A stretch of DNA of 64,000 nucleotides. It comes from Chrysogorgia sp. JL179-B06 (Eukaryota; Cnidaria; Anthozoa; Scleralcyonacea; Chrysogorgiidae). Location of the stretch: positions 1,300,001 through 1,364,000 of the forward strand of contig JAYKKM010000504.1 in NCBI GenBank assembly GCA_035772405.1. The letters run 5' to 3'. How positions within the stretch are numbered: the first letter of the stretch is position 1; every line of letters starts with the position of its first letter. Position numbers and translations under genes: made by a program. Below, piece after piece: positions 32,051-43,600 of the stretch. Below the pieces are notes generated by a model. The model saw only the letters and a list, made by a program, of their open reading frames with translations, had not been told where the DNA came from and did no database searches.

Positions 32051-33640
32051 TTGAAACGGTATTGAAACGGTTTTTTGGTGCGTTAAATTTGGCGTAATTT
32101 AAATTAATTGACGCCAGCGCGACAAACCGCTTTCCGGAAGAAGCCGCCATTGACGATTTGACGGCGAAATTTATAAAAACCTACTGCATCCGATGATTTT
32201 GTGAGGAAATGGCAATGTTTGTTTTTAACAAACATTACTATAGACATTATCTGCTGATTTCAAGCCGAAACTGTAGTGTTGAAGGACAAGATAATCAAAC
32301 ACAGACACAAGTAAAAGGTAAAAGGACTATTATAATTATGTACATTGTGATTGTCACCGACTCACCGGTCTGTGTTGAGGAATTAATTTGCCTTTTCTGC
32401 ATAGTTTTTTTTGGTTAGGGTTAGCAATTTGGTTAGGATTAGGGTTATGTTTAGGATTTTGATGATATTTACCCGCATTTCGTTGAATTCTAAGAGAGAC
32501 TATAGCGTCGTACGGCTACCGTACGAATAGCCATTACCTTCGGCTTCAGTTCAGATGTAATTTAAATAATTGTACACTGTATTGTGTATTTGCTCCAAGC
32601 TACAGAGAGATTTGGGAAAATTTGAAGGTGTGTAATGTTTTGAATTTTCAAAACATATATGTATAATATTTTGACAGTTGGAATTAAATCCATGCAACAA
32701 TGGCCAGTCCAAGCCTGATTTTACACTGCCATCTTGTGCCAGAACAATGGCACAATGGCCAGTCCTAGCATGTTTAAAATATATACCATTTGTTCTTTAT
32801 AATACTGCTGAATAGTAAGTGTAGTACAAATTTTGGAATTGCATGTACAGTATGTTTATTATTTTTGTGTACCTCAAGTTATAAATACTATATGTTTGAT
32901 AATTAGCCTATATATACAGTAGTTTAAGGTGAAAAAACATGCATACTATTGCTGTGTTTATATGACCTGGGCCTGGCCTACAATTTTGTAGCAATAAACA
33001 ATCATTACTATGTATACTTGTCAGTGTTAATACTTAATATATACACTGCTGTAGTGAATAAGGGAGAGCTCGGGGGGAAACAGACGATACAGTACATGGA
33101 TGATTGTCAAGCAAGCTCATATCCTCAGAAAAATTATTCTGTGTCCGAACAGGGATAACTTTCTGATTTCCAGTGAGATGCTCTGACCATTGAGCTACCA
33201 AGACTCAGATGGCGAGTGAACGTTACATTTATGTACTGATTCTATTGATATAACAGCAGTGTATAGATTAACACCCAATCATTAGTCATTACTGAAATAT
33301 ATAGTAACTGCTGTGCATAGGCAGTACATATATCATTAGAACCAGTGCATCATTGTAACGTCTCTCCATCTGAATCTCGATGGCTCAATGGTTAGAGGCC
33401 GTCACTGGCAATAAGAAGGTTATAATTTTTTCAACCAGGAATATTATGTTTCTGACGATATGATCTTGACGTCCATGTTTTGTATACTGGCATGTATTCC
33501 ATATATAATCTGTGTTTACAGTACTCCATCTATAGTACTATAGTACACAATGCCATATATATGCTTTGTTACATGGCAAATATGGTATCTGCAATCTGCA
33601 TTAGGCATTATTATTAGTAGTATTTTGGCTAACTTGAATC
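32051..33640. repeat. Shared unit block X (unit A), no gene called
   Basis: Aligns with 43850-45640. A frame with HYYRHY(L/Q)LISSRNCSVEGQ (32218-32418; 44021-44215) is kept in both copies. It is short and ends in a hydrophobic run that looks random, so it is not called. A telomere-like GGTTAGGGTTAG patch is at 32414-32460. Confidence 0.55.
33150..33530. repeat. Inverted pair of tRNA-like SINE-type repeats (unit A)
   Basis: A minus copy (33150-33240) and a plus copy (33300-33530) face each other. The plus copy keeps a perfect box A, TGGCTCAATGG (33381-33391); its box B is degraded. The same inverted arrangement is at 44935-45420. Confidence 0.6.
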
Positions 33641-33689
33641 ACATATGATTATATACAGTATTAATATTTCTAAAACAACAGAAACAAAT

Positions 33690-34748
33690 TTATAATTAAA
33701 CATTTAGTGGTTCAGGATTGGTCCATTCTTTGTTTCTACAACAGAAGATATAATACGTCGTTCTAATGGCGATAGAGATCATGTTTCGGATGTAGTATTG
33801 TTGATGTTTGTTATCGAGTCCTAAATCATTTAACATTTCAATAAAAGTATGGCATTCTTTATCGAAAATTCCGAGTGAGCTGATGGAGAGATTAACAAAT
33901 TTAAATCTTGTGAAGTCCTCATTCTGCTTTCTTACTAGATCTTTGTACTTAGCTTTCTTCCGGTTAACGTTGTTGGTAAGGTTAGACTCAAATCCTACGG
34001 TAAGTTCAACAATGTAAAGGTCGTTGTTTGAAGTGGAAAGAAGTAAATCTGGGCGTTGTTCGTCTCCAGTTATAACTGAGGGCTTTCAAATCCAGGAAGA
34101 TCAACGAACAGGTTACATCCGTCTATAGATTGAACATTTTTTGCGAGAAAACTGAGAATGGAATCGTGTCTCCAAGTAAATCGTTCTAGGTAATGTTGAC
34201 AACCGGCAACAACATGTAGAAGAGTTTCAGGACGTAAACAGAACGAGCGGTCAGAACTTGGTGAAATACACCATCTGCTAAGATTCTTTCGTGAGGGAAG
34301 TGTGTTATTTATGTAACGAACTGTAAAATTGAAAATGTTTTTTGGTAGTTTTGATTGGGATGTAGACCAGAGGACGTTAAGTTGTGACAGGGAAAACTTT
34401 GAGACATTTGAGAAAAAGGAACCTTGACAGGTCAAACGATTTCTAAGTTTATCCTCTTGTACAAGATGAAAATTCTTTAGTACTTCCTTGGTTGAGTTGC
34501 ATGTATCGTATTGAACATTAGTGTAGTTACTAGTGGACTTCCAGAGTTCTTTTATACAGTCATTTGGAGACGTTTTTAAAGCGTTGCGAAGAACTGTTTG
34601 ACACTGAATAAATTTGACGGATGGAGGGACGATGTTTTGACCAAACTTGTTACGGGTTAAGAAAACAGTACTAAGAGTTCCAGATATAGGTATTTCCAGC
34701 CATTTACGGATGTAATTGTTTACTATGGAATCAATATTTTCAGTTACC
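33690..34748 (-). pseudogene. RLE-type LINE family R, 3' fragment (unit A)
   Basis: On the minus strand: post-RT region, the knuckle CX2CX7HX4C with the first Cys replaced (RSFCLRPETLLHVVAGC), the FTWRHDSIL block, and an RLE core RPDLLLS ... YIVELTVGFES (about 34050-33970). One frameshift lies near 34078, between the FESPQL run and the endonuclease. It is 5' truncated at 34748, where a TAA tract begins. It is related to 11090-12208 and 49370-52692. Confidence 0.8.
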
Positions 34749-34750
34749 CA

Positions 34751-34751
34751 A

Positions 34752-34799
<48 letters not shown>

Positions 34800-34848
34800 T
34801 GATAATAATAATAATAATAATAATAATATAATAATTATAATAATAACT
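34751..34848. repeat. (TAA)n microsatellite
   Basis: About 95 bp of TAA/ATAATA repeats, forming the 3' tail of the minus-strand LINE to its right and the 5' border of the LINE fragment to its left. Confidence 0.9.
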
Positions 34849-37800
34849 TTATTCAATAAAATCTCAATTACATCTGAAATTAATTAAAAAAATTAGATAA
34901 TACTATATTTACAAATTAATGATAATTTATTACATAGAAATCTAACAATCGTCTTTTAAAATCCTCCAATTTTAAATAAATATAATAAAAAAAATTAAAC
35001 ATTAAAAATTAAAATAAATTAAAATTAAAATTAAAAAAAATATTAAAAAACTCCTAAACGGCTTTCTCTATAGCCCAGTTCAATGTTTGCGTGTGGATCC
35101 CGATTCGTAGAAGAACCGCTCCCTCTTATTGCCATAACTGCCGACCGTATCAAGGCGAAAGATAATGTGCATCGCATCCACGCAAGTGTGATGCTGTAAT
35201 CTGACTTTCGCTTCTGTGCTAACAATTCTGCAAGGCGTTTATAAGCAACGGTTGTCTCTTTTCCAAGTCCCCCACTTGTTGAAAACACAAGAGGTGTAAA
35301 TGCAGCATATTCAACTTCCCTAATTCTGTCTCCGTACTCCCTCTTCTTAGCCATCTCATGTTGTCTGTAGAGTGCAGGTATATTGGTATTTCGGTAGCTC
35401 GATGCGTTTGGGTGAAAAACCCTAACATCAAAAAATGCAACTTGCTGCCTACTCCAAAAACCCTTTGCTCTAATATCTACTCTTGCTTCATCTTGCTTGT
35501 TTGCCGTTCTTGGTAATATGATCTCGCGTGCGAGTGGTTGTAGCTGTGGTTCTTTTTCCACATCAGAACATACTTCCATCAGCCATTGGGTGGTTATGTC
35601 TCTAATCTCGTTATGCCTTATTATTGGTAGTCCACCAAAAGGGCATATCATGGCGTGGTCTGCTGAAAAATTCTTGCCACACTTACATTGGAGTGGTACA
35701 TTTTTCAGCTGCCATCCATATCGCAGATGGAGCGCATCACGAAATTGTCCTTTGTTCAGGTTGAAGCCTTGATCTTGTAGTGGTAAAACTGACAACCACG
35801 ATGACGATCCTTTCTCGCAAAGTAAGTCCATCATTCTCTGACTTGTTGAGCCAAGCTCTCAATTTCCTGTTGTTTATGCCGACGCAGATTTGTTTTGATG
35901 GATTGTAGTTGTGGTCTAATGAAGGATTCCTTTTGCTCGACAATCATATCTTTCAAGGTTTCGCTGATGTTTTGTGAGGCATGATATTCTCCACTTGCAC
36001 TGGTTACTGGGTTTAGACCACCGTAGCGTATGGGTAGAGAGAGAAGTCTCCTTTCTTCAGAAGTACACTGACATCTACCAGTTAATGCCGGAATAAAGGT
36101 TTGACTAATCGTATCTTCTAATGGCTGAAATAGACTGTCAATATCCTCGATTGTCCGCATTATATATCGCCATTTTCCCAAAATGCAATGAGAGAACGCA
36201 GCATATGCAGATTGGGGATATCGTTCTGCTATCTTGGAAAGATTCTTAATTTCTTCAACAAAGTCTTCGACTTTGTGTGCTGCATACTCGTTAGCAAAGC
36301 AGGTTGAACCAACAGTTGAACCAAGCATCTCATGTCCATCAATTGTCACTAGAATTCCCGTTCCTTCAAAAAATTTAATTGCTTCTTCTTGAAACTCTGG
36401 TTTAACAATGAGGTGTGTTTTACTTGCGTTTGGATGGTATCCCATCTGTGGACCGATAGCTGATAGACACTGCCACCATCTTCTTAATGCTTCGATCTTT
36501 CCTCCTGCAGTGGAATCATCAGCAAACCATACTTGTTTAACTCTTGGCTCAACTGATCTCAATCTTCGAATTAAAGGTGTCACAGCAAGAGCGTATACAT
36601 AGCCATTGCCAGGGGATCTCCTTGAGTAATCCCTTCCGATGATTCAATTTCTCCTCCTCCGGTGACAAATAGCCTTACTGGGGTTTGATAGGTGTTATTC
36701 AGGACAGTTGATATTGCGGGACAGATAACCCCGATGTTATGCAGCGCGGCTTGTCGATTGATGGTGTTGAATGCGTTGTTAGCATCTACCAATAATAATG
36801 CTTCTGTTTCCTCAGATGACATAATCTCATTCATGGCATGAACTGCAGCTTCACAACCGGATTCATGGCCCGCACATGCATGCCTGTAGTGGCCCCGCGG
36901 CTTCCTGGACATAATTTCCAACCACTTTAAGGATGGACTTTGCTATAATACGCCTTGGCACCTCGCCAATACCAATTGGACGTACTCCTGGATTTTTGTT
37001 GAGTGGTATTAATCGACACGCTACAAATGCAGATAAACCTTCATAATGAACAGCTGAAGTGCACAGACGTCGTGTTATTCCAGCTAGCGCATTACATAAA
37101 TCAACGGAGGCACTTTTAAAGAATGAACAAAAACGACGCCATGCATAGGCATCAAGTCCCGATGGGCCGGCAGCGCCTTGTGTCTTGTTTGCGGCTACCC
37201 TGATTGACTCTCCAGTAATTCTTTCGAATATGACGGGATCGTAATGAGTTTCGTCCATCTCGGGCTCAGGTAAAAGTGTCTCTGCTACCTGAACTCTTCC
37301 CTGCGGATGCTTTTCCGCTAAAACCTCCCGCGTCGTCTTCCATTGGATATTACCATCGTCATCCTCTCCCACAGGTATTAGTGAATCTATATTTAATAGA
37401 CCTCCTTTATTTGCATTGGAAATTAGACGAACCGCTTCCCGTGTCTTTCCTTGTAACATGAGACGATTGAAACCCCTTGCAATCTTTTCCGACTCGACTT
37501 CCGCTGTGGTGCTAGAGATAAGGTGATTTTGAATACACTTCCCCTCAGAGATTAACTTTTCAATCTTTCCTTCCGACCATAAAGTCATTCTGCGTTCTAA
37601 ACAGGCTATATGTTCCTTGGTTTTGCTTTTAGCGTGAGGCTTTTGTAATAATAAGCACTGCATGATTGAACACGCCTTAAAAACAATGCACTCAAGAGGT
37701 GATTCGTCTGCGTAGGCTTGGTATAATCTGGCCAATTCTTTAATGAATGCTTTTCCAACTTTTCCAGATGGAAGAAGAAAAATATTTCGCCTCCATTTGA

Positions 37801-38439
37801 CTATTTCCTCATATGCACCATCTATACGTTGAGCAAACACCTCTCCACTGAACTCGCCCCATTGAAACGGAATTGGAATATTCATATGCACTATGATTTG
37901 CACAATTTACTAGTTCGTTTATGCTAATTTCATCAACAACATTGGCATTTTCTTGTTGACTTATTTCTTGAACCCCAGTTGCCGTCCTTTCCATGGCTTT
38001 ATTCGCTTCACCGTTCACATATACTTCTTCATCAGCGTTAATACTTTCTTGTCGATTTCTTTCTTGACTTTTCACCAGTTGAGCTGCTTTGTCTCTCAGA
38101 TTCTGAGCTGTTAGGCCTAATGAGGCATATCCTTTTTCCTCCCATAACAACCTCATGATTTCCATATAGCCTTTCCTTTGATAATTCTGGCCGCTCTGAT
38201 GTTCTGCTATTGCTCTTTCACGACAAACCAAAATATCTGCCACCATCTCTTCGGTCCATTTTGTTCTTCCAGTGGTTTTATTCTTTCTTTTCGGCGGCAT
38301 CTTGTCTTTACTATTCGGAGTTCTTGTTAAAGTATTTAAGCTCAACTATCTTACTTCTCACTTCTGTTAAATAGCAGCTTCTGTTAACTGCAAACCCGAG
38401 CTAGGCTTTCTTCTTAAACTTATAAACAAGTCAGTTATA

Positions 38440-38440
<1 letters not shown>
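34849..38440 (-). mobile_element. RLE-type LINE family M, nearly full length, broken (M1)
   Basis: A single minus-strand element: 5' UTR (38440-38346), coding region (38345-35043), 3' UTR ending in AATAAAGTTATTATT and the TAA tract. TAA repeats border both ends (34751-34848 and 38441-38490), so the insertion is inside a TAA microsatellite. The domain plan equals that of the better preserved element at 45985-49360. Confidence 0.85.
35043..38345 (-). pseudogene. Family M LINE protein: Myb-like, RT, zinc knuckle, RLE; four frameshifts
   Basis: In order on the minus strand: a Myb/SANT-like DNA-binding region with KWTEEMVADILVCRERAI and LGLTAQNLRDKAAQL (38270-38050); RT with [52 protein letters not shown] and WFADDSTAGG (37150-36510); a CX1CX7HX3C knuckle (CKCGKNFSADHAMIC, near 35680); and the RLE region ARVDIRAKGFW ... 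AFFDVRVFHPNASSY (35490-35390). The frame changes near 37880, 36880 (a 4-nt GCAT duplication), 36590 and 35840, so no single protein is made. The family is R2/R4/NeSL-like; the clade is not resolved. Confidence 0.85.
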
Positions 38441-38472
<32 letters not shown>

Positions 38473-38490
38473 AATAATAATACAATAATA
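38441..38490. repeat. (TAA)n microsatellite at unit X/Y junction
   Basis: TAA repeats with ACAATAATA interruptions, at the 5' border of the family M LINE. The counterpart in unit B is 52839-52877. Confidence 0.85.
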
Positions 38491-39477
38491 TTTATACAGG
38501 ATAGCCCCTTCAATGCTAACACTGGTATAGTATATGGGGGTCTTGTTTTCTAACAAATTACAGTTGTTACAAATTTCAACACATATTCATCAATGTACAG
38601 TTCAATGTTACAAAAACTAATTTTATCTCAAAAGTTGTATATCCTTCACATATATTTGGCAATAGATAATGGTGCCATAACATGTATGAACAGATTAATT
38701 GAAACATGGAAAATAGCTCTTTAGTAGTAGATATGATGTTAAAATGCCATGGAATTTCCTAACTAGCATTACACAATGTAACTTGCTTCTAATACAAGAG
38801 GTACAAAACTTGGGATTTCTATTAACCAATCAGTTTCAAGTCCCGACTTAGGAAAGATCAGTTTCCCTGACATGCCTAGAGACCTCTGATTATGACCATC
38901 AATATTTAGTTATCCATATTCCTGCCAGCTCCACATCACAGTAGTCGAATGTGGGTAGAATTATCAACTTACTGTTACTAAATACTGCATTGATTATTTC
39001 GTGAGTCATCAATATTGTGATAAAAGTAATTTATTTATTAGTGATTGATGGTAGAAACAGCAGTAGACCCCACTATTCTGTAGCTGCACTCAACAATTAA
39101 AAAGTTTGGACTGCGTGTATTTATTTTGATGTCCTATAAAACAATTAAATTCAGACAATACAAAGCTGAGAGATATTGTCCACTGAAAATTTATTTAGTT
39201 TGGCAAACGAAGTGGCTATTATCTAATTCAAGTAATTTAGAACCAAAATAAGTACTGTACTGTAAGTTTCAAACAGCAATTGGGCGAGGGATTGTTGCGT
39301 ATACGTATTTCTAGTTTTACTTAAAAATACATATAACCCATTAATTTGCCAATGGAATGGACTTATAGTAGACACTACATGTATCTCTGAGAAACTATCA
39401 AGCTTGTGTTGTTCTGAATTTCATTGTTTCATAATTAGACATCAAACTAAATAACTCAGTGTTTAATTTTTGGGTGC
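38491..39477. repeat. Unit block Y, end of unit A and start of unit B
   Basis: 38491-39314 aligns with 52878-53905. It begins AATATTTATACAGGATAGCC, which on the minus strand resembles the end of an L2-type LINE, and it finishes with the inverted unit end CTAG at 39311-39314. Unit B starts at once with TTTTACTTAAAAATA, matching 25921. No gene is supported. Confidence 0.6.
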
Positions 39478-40716
39478 AATATACAGTACCAATATACTTA
39501 CCTTGTTGGGCAAGTGGAACCGCTCCCCGGTGAGCTACGTCAGCTTGTCACGTTGACACCAGCGCAAGGCGGCCTTGGTATACCAGACTTGAGAATAGAC
39601 GCCCCACAGCAGTATGCTGCATCAACATCTATAACAACTTCGCATGTTGAAGCCATCGTCACACAAAGGCCCTTCAAGACGAAAGGCGAGGTATCTACAG
39701 AAGATCGTAAAATTTACCACCAGTCACTCAAAACGGCTTCCGTCAAAGCAAGAATGGAGACTATTGACCCTTCCCTGTCTAATGAGCTTTTACGTTTAGT
39801 AAACCAGTCGAGAGACAAGGGAGCGAGCTCGTACCCCTTGAAGAGGAAGGCCTAGCCATGAATAAACAAGAATTCAGAGACTCTCTACGATTGCGGTACA
39901 ACATACCTCTGCAGGATTTACCAAGCTTCTGTGCATGTGGAGAGAGATTCACAATCAACCACGCCCTTTCGTGTAAGAAGGGTGGGTTTGTAGCCCAGAG
40001 GCACGACGGTATTCGAGATTTTTTAACTTTACTTAATAGCAAGGTATGTAAGAATGTGGAATCAGAGCCTTGTCTTCAACCGCTGGATAACGAACAATTC
40101 CGCCACAGAACCGCTATCACTAGTCTGGAGGCAAGACTGGACATAAAGGCAGGAGGTTTCTGGCAACGAGGAGTGACAGCATTTTTTGATGTTAGAATAA
40201 CGCACGTCAACTCCAAGTGTAACCAGAACAAACCTACGACTACCATCTTTAAAGAGCACGAGAACGAGAAGAAGAGAAATTATCAACAACGAGTACTAGA
40301 TGTCGAAATGGGGACGTTTACGCCATTAGTTTTTGGTACCAACGGTGGTATGGGAATAGAATGCCAAATGTTTCTGAAGCACCTTGCTGATAAGCTTACA
40401 CGAAAGGACGGGAACCTTACCACGCAGTCATCTCATGGCTTAGAACACGTTTATCTTTTGAGATTTTAAGATCGGTGAACATTTGTGTCAGGGGATCTAG
40501 AAGGCCCTTTAAGAACGTTAATGACTTCGAAGATGATTTTAATGTAAATGCTAATGCAGCAGAAATTTTTGAGATACTTTTACAATGGACTATTTACATA
40601 GATACTTTTTAATTTTTAATCTTTTAATTGAGTTGTAAATTAGGTTTAGAATTATATGTATAATGGAAACTTTATTAGTAAATACATGATCTCAGGTTTA
40701 AAAAATATACAGTACC
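39478..40716 (+). mobile_element. 5'-truncated family M LINE with 13-bp target duplication (M3)
   Basis: AATATACAGTACC occurs at 39478-39490 and 40704-40716, immediately outside the inserted sequence. The equivalent place in unit A (about 26106-26122) is uninterrupted. The insert therefore spans 39491-40703. It lacks the RT and the 5' half. Confidence 0.85.
39514..40571 (+). pseudogene. Family M LINE C-terminal fragment: zinc knuckle and RLE
   Basis: The first part (39514-39855) covers the region after RT (GGLGIPDL ... RDKGASS). A frameshift just before 39850 leads to a run with CACGERFTINHALSC (CX1CX7HX3C) and the endonuclease region ARLDIKAGGFW ... AFFDVRITHVNSKC, then [13 protein letters not shown] (39858-40300). 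A second frameshift near 40425 separates the last conserved block (ISWLRTRLSF). RT is absent, as expected from 5' truncation. Confidence 0.85.
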
Positions 40717-40935
40717 TGCACTGATTAAGATTTGTTTGATATGTAAAGGCCGGATCCTCACTGTGATGTCACACTGTATATATATATATATATATATATA
40801 GTAACTTACTGAAAAAGCGTGTATATATATGTTTGGGATTATTAAATTAAAGCACTCAAAACTTAGGTAACTTCGTATGTTTAGTATCATGGGATTACAT
40901 ACTTTAATAATTTTGTAAAAAAACCAAAAGATATA

Positions 40936-41114
40936 GACCTTATTCAAAAATGGCCGTTGATTTAATATGCTTTTATATGCATATAAATTGGCCGTTGTGA
41001 CCTCGTTTTAGAGTAAAAATTATTTTGAATTTCTTGCACGATAACGAGGTCATAAGGGCCAATTTATATGTATATAAAAGAATATTAAATCAGCGGCTAT
41101 TTTTGAATCAGGTC
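40936..41114. mobile_element. Palindromic MITE (family P), copy 3
   Basis: 179 bp, same ends as copies 1 and 2, at the homologous position in unit B and flanked by TA. Confidence 0.8.
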
Positions 41115-41168
41115 TATTTACAGGCTTCTTCAATAAGTCATTATGCAGCATGATGTCAAAATGAGGAC

Positions 41169-41368
41169 ATTTACATCAGAGGCATAGCCAGGATTTTCTG
41201 TCAAGGCGGCCGGCCAGGAAAAACCTAGGGGGGCAGCCTAACTGAGGAAAATGAAGAGCCAAGAGTACAAATTTTCTCAGGGGACCTACTTATTTTGCCA
41301 GGGCGGGGGAGGGCAGGAATTTTGCCAGGCCCTATGGCCCCCCATCTGGCTACACCTCTGATTTACAT
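41169..41368. mobile_element. hAT-like MITE with 8-bp target duplication, copy 3
   Basis: The element 41177-41360 is flanked by perfect ATTTACAT duplications (41169-41176 and 41361-41368). It is homologous in position to 26582-26769, so it was inserted before the unit was duplicated. Confidence 0.8.
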
Positions 41369-41910
41369 ATCAAACAAATCTTAATATCTAACTGAGATTA
41401 TAATTATGGAAGAGTTGTAAATGCCAATCTTTATAATTAATTATTTTGTTCTTTCAAGTAGGAGAGTTTATTTCAAACTGAATTTTTCATTGTATATATA
41501 TATATAAACACTTTAAGTCTTCTGGTGTTAATACTACCATCGGTCACTAAGAAATAATTAACTTGTCACATTATAGCTGCATCAATTGTTTATGATTTAA
41601 ATAATCAACTTATAGTCAATATTATGTCAGCTATGGTTCATAATGACTCTCCCAATATCCAAAAATGTTAAAATATCTGCAATAATTCACCACATCCCTA
41701 TAGGTTGTGGATCACCAATGGTGCATGCATAACACTGATTATTATTGATAAATATAATTAACCCAATAGCCTATGCCCTTTGCCTGCTTAATGCATTGTC
41801 GCAATAGTGAGCTGACACACGTTCAATCCCTAACATTTCCCCTAATACAGCGAGACTGCATCAACCTACCCAATCATAAAATACTGTACAATCCGGCTTA
41901 TAAGACCTCT

Positions 41911-41985
41911 AGTTATTGGCAACCTCGTACCCAGGCTTAGTCCGCCGAGCGTGTGAAAAGCCTAGGTACGAGGTTGAGTTATTGG
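41911..41985. mobile_element. 57-bp CAACCTCG-type micro-MITE with 9-bp target duplication
   Basis: The element 41920-41976 is almost all terminal repeat: CAACCTCGTACCCAGGCTT pairs with AAGCCTAGGTACGAGGTTG (one mismatch). AGTTATTGG flanks both sides (41911-41919 and 41977-41985), and the empty site exists once in unit A (27448-27456). It belongs to the same family as 17019-17504. Confidence 0.85.
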
Positions 41986-42300
41986 TCCCTGTTTGTTAAC
42001 AGAAAATACCTTCTGATTTAATATAAGGTATATAATTAAGCCCACACAGATATAAGCCCAGCATTGCTTTACATTAGCACATTTCCTAACAAAAATAACA
42101 AAAAATTAGAGAATAAAAGTAAATAATAAGATTTAAAGTTACGGCAACATTATGTATCTCATTACTGACAAATAATTTTGAGGCTGCTTACATAACGTGT
42201 GTAGCAGGTTTTGCTATATAACACAGGGCATAATTTTTGACATTATAAATTCTAGTTAATATGTGTTACTCAGTGTACTTACATTTTCCTTAATTGACCA

Positions 42301-42836
42301 TTAAAGGGAAATGGCAATAAAAAATTTTTTTGTCTCATTTGAAAGAACATTTAAAATAATATATGAAGACCTTTTAAAATTTCCCCGTAACTTCCTTAAT
42401 TTTTGAAATATCTGTGAACAAAAATATCTGCAATCCGCCATCTTGTTTTATAATTAGATCTAATTAAGTGACGTCAAAACCTGGGTAAACATTCTAAAAG
42501 TTGTAAATAATTGCCCAAATATCAGTGGAATGCGTTCAAATAGATTGCTAGTTCACTTAAAAGTATACAACACCCACAACAACTACGATTTAGCATCTAT
42601 AATGACTCGATAATTGCTGATATAAAAAACATTTCTACCCTGGTTGTGACGTCACGCATATCCAAGGATGGTTATGCATATCCAAGATGGCGGAATGTTC
42701 AATGTTCTTTGTTAAAAAGAAGTGAAATATTTACAGAACCAAGAACGATATGGAAAATCTGTAAAAGGTCTTCATATATCATTTTTAATGTTCTTTCAAA
42801 TGAGACAAAAAAATTTTTATTGCCATTTCCCTTTAA
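42301..42836. mobile_element. 528-bp TTAA-flanked element with long inverted ends
   Basis: The element 42305-42832 is flanked by TTAA (42301-42304 and 42833-42836). Its ends AGGGAAATGGCAATAAAAAA and their complement pair for about 70 bp. Unit A has the single TTAA empty site at 27774-27777. TTAA specificity points to piggyBac-like mobilisation; no transposase is encoded. A 67-codon frame inside (42646-42849) is chance. Confidence 0.85.
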
Positions 42837-43600
42837 AACAAAAATTTGAGTAAAAAAGTGCCAACCATTTGCCTGTTATGCATTTTGAAACATTTTAGTT
42901 CGAGTGATCGCACATATTATATTAATTTTACATTTGATTGTTTGTAAGAAATGTAATAAAATCTACTATATTGAATGTCCTTCAGGGAGCACTTCAACAA
43001 TCAATCTTAAATATATATGGGACCGGCTTTGCATGTGCAGTTCTATTCCAAGGACAAAAGTGTTTACACAGAAACACTAAGCGGAGGCTTAACATGTGTA
43101 GGTCTATAAACCTGTACAATGTATGTTTACAATGAAACACTACTCAAATGTACAAATGCCCATACAACAATTAAAAGCACAACATTTATGCATGTATTAG
43201 AGTAAATTATATCACCACATAAACATTGGTGGCTGAGCTGACACATCTAGTATTATAAAATTATGATTGAGCTCAAAAACTGTGTCATTATAACTCAATA
43301 TTAAAAGCATAAGCTAACGTGTTCCTCCGTAAATGTTGTCGTTTCGACGTATTTTAAGTAGTTTAAATCACACAACAGAATGTTTTAACTGCAACGTTGA
43401 GTACATTTTCATCGCTAAAATCGCTACAAAGTCTTCCTGGCAACGTACATAACAACGCATATAATAACAGTTAAATCTGCATTTCTCATGGCTTTATTGT
43501 TCATTTAATGGTGTTATTTTATAAAAGAAATAAAAAACCTTGTCTTGTGTGATTATCGAGTTATAATGGCACTCGAGAAGCTAGGCCTGTGGCCTGAGGG

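Larger units (their letters stand above)
40717..43600. repeat. Unit B body, homologous to 26115-28600
   Basis: Same order of blocks as unit A, with three extra or altered features: the 57-bp MITE at 41920, the 528-bp element at 42305, and loss of about 110 bp corresponding to 27140-27240. No gene is supported. Confidence 0.7.
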
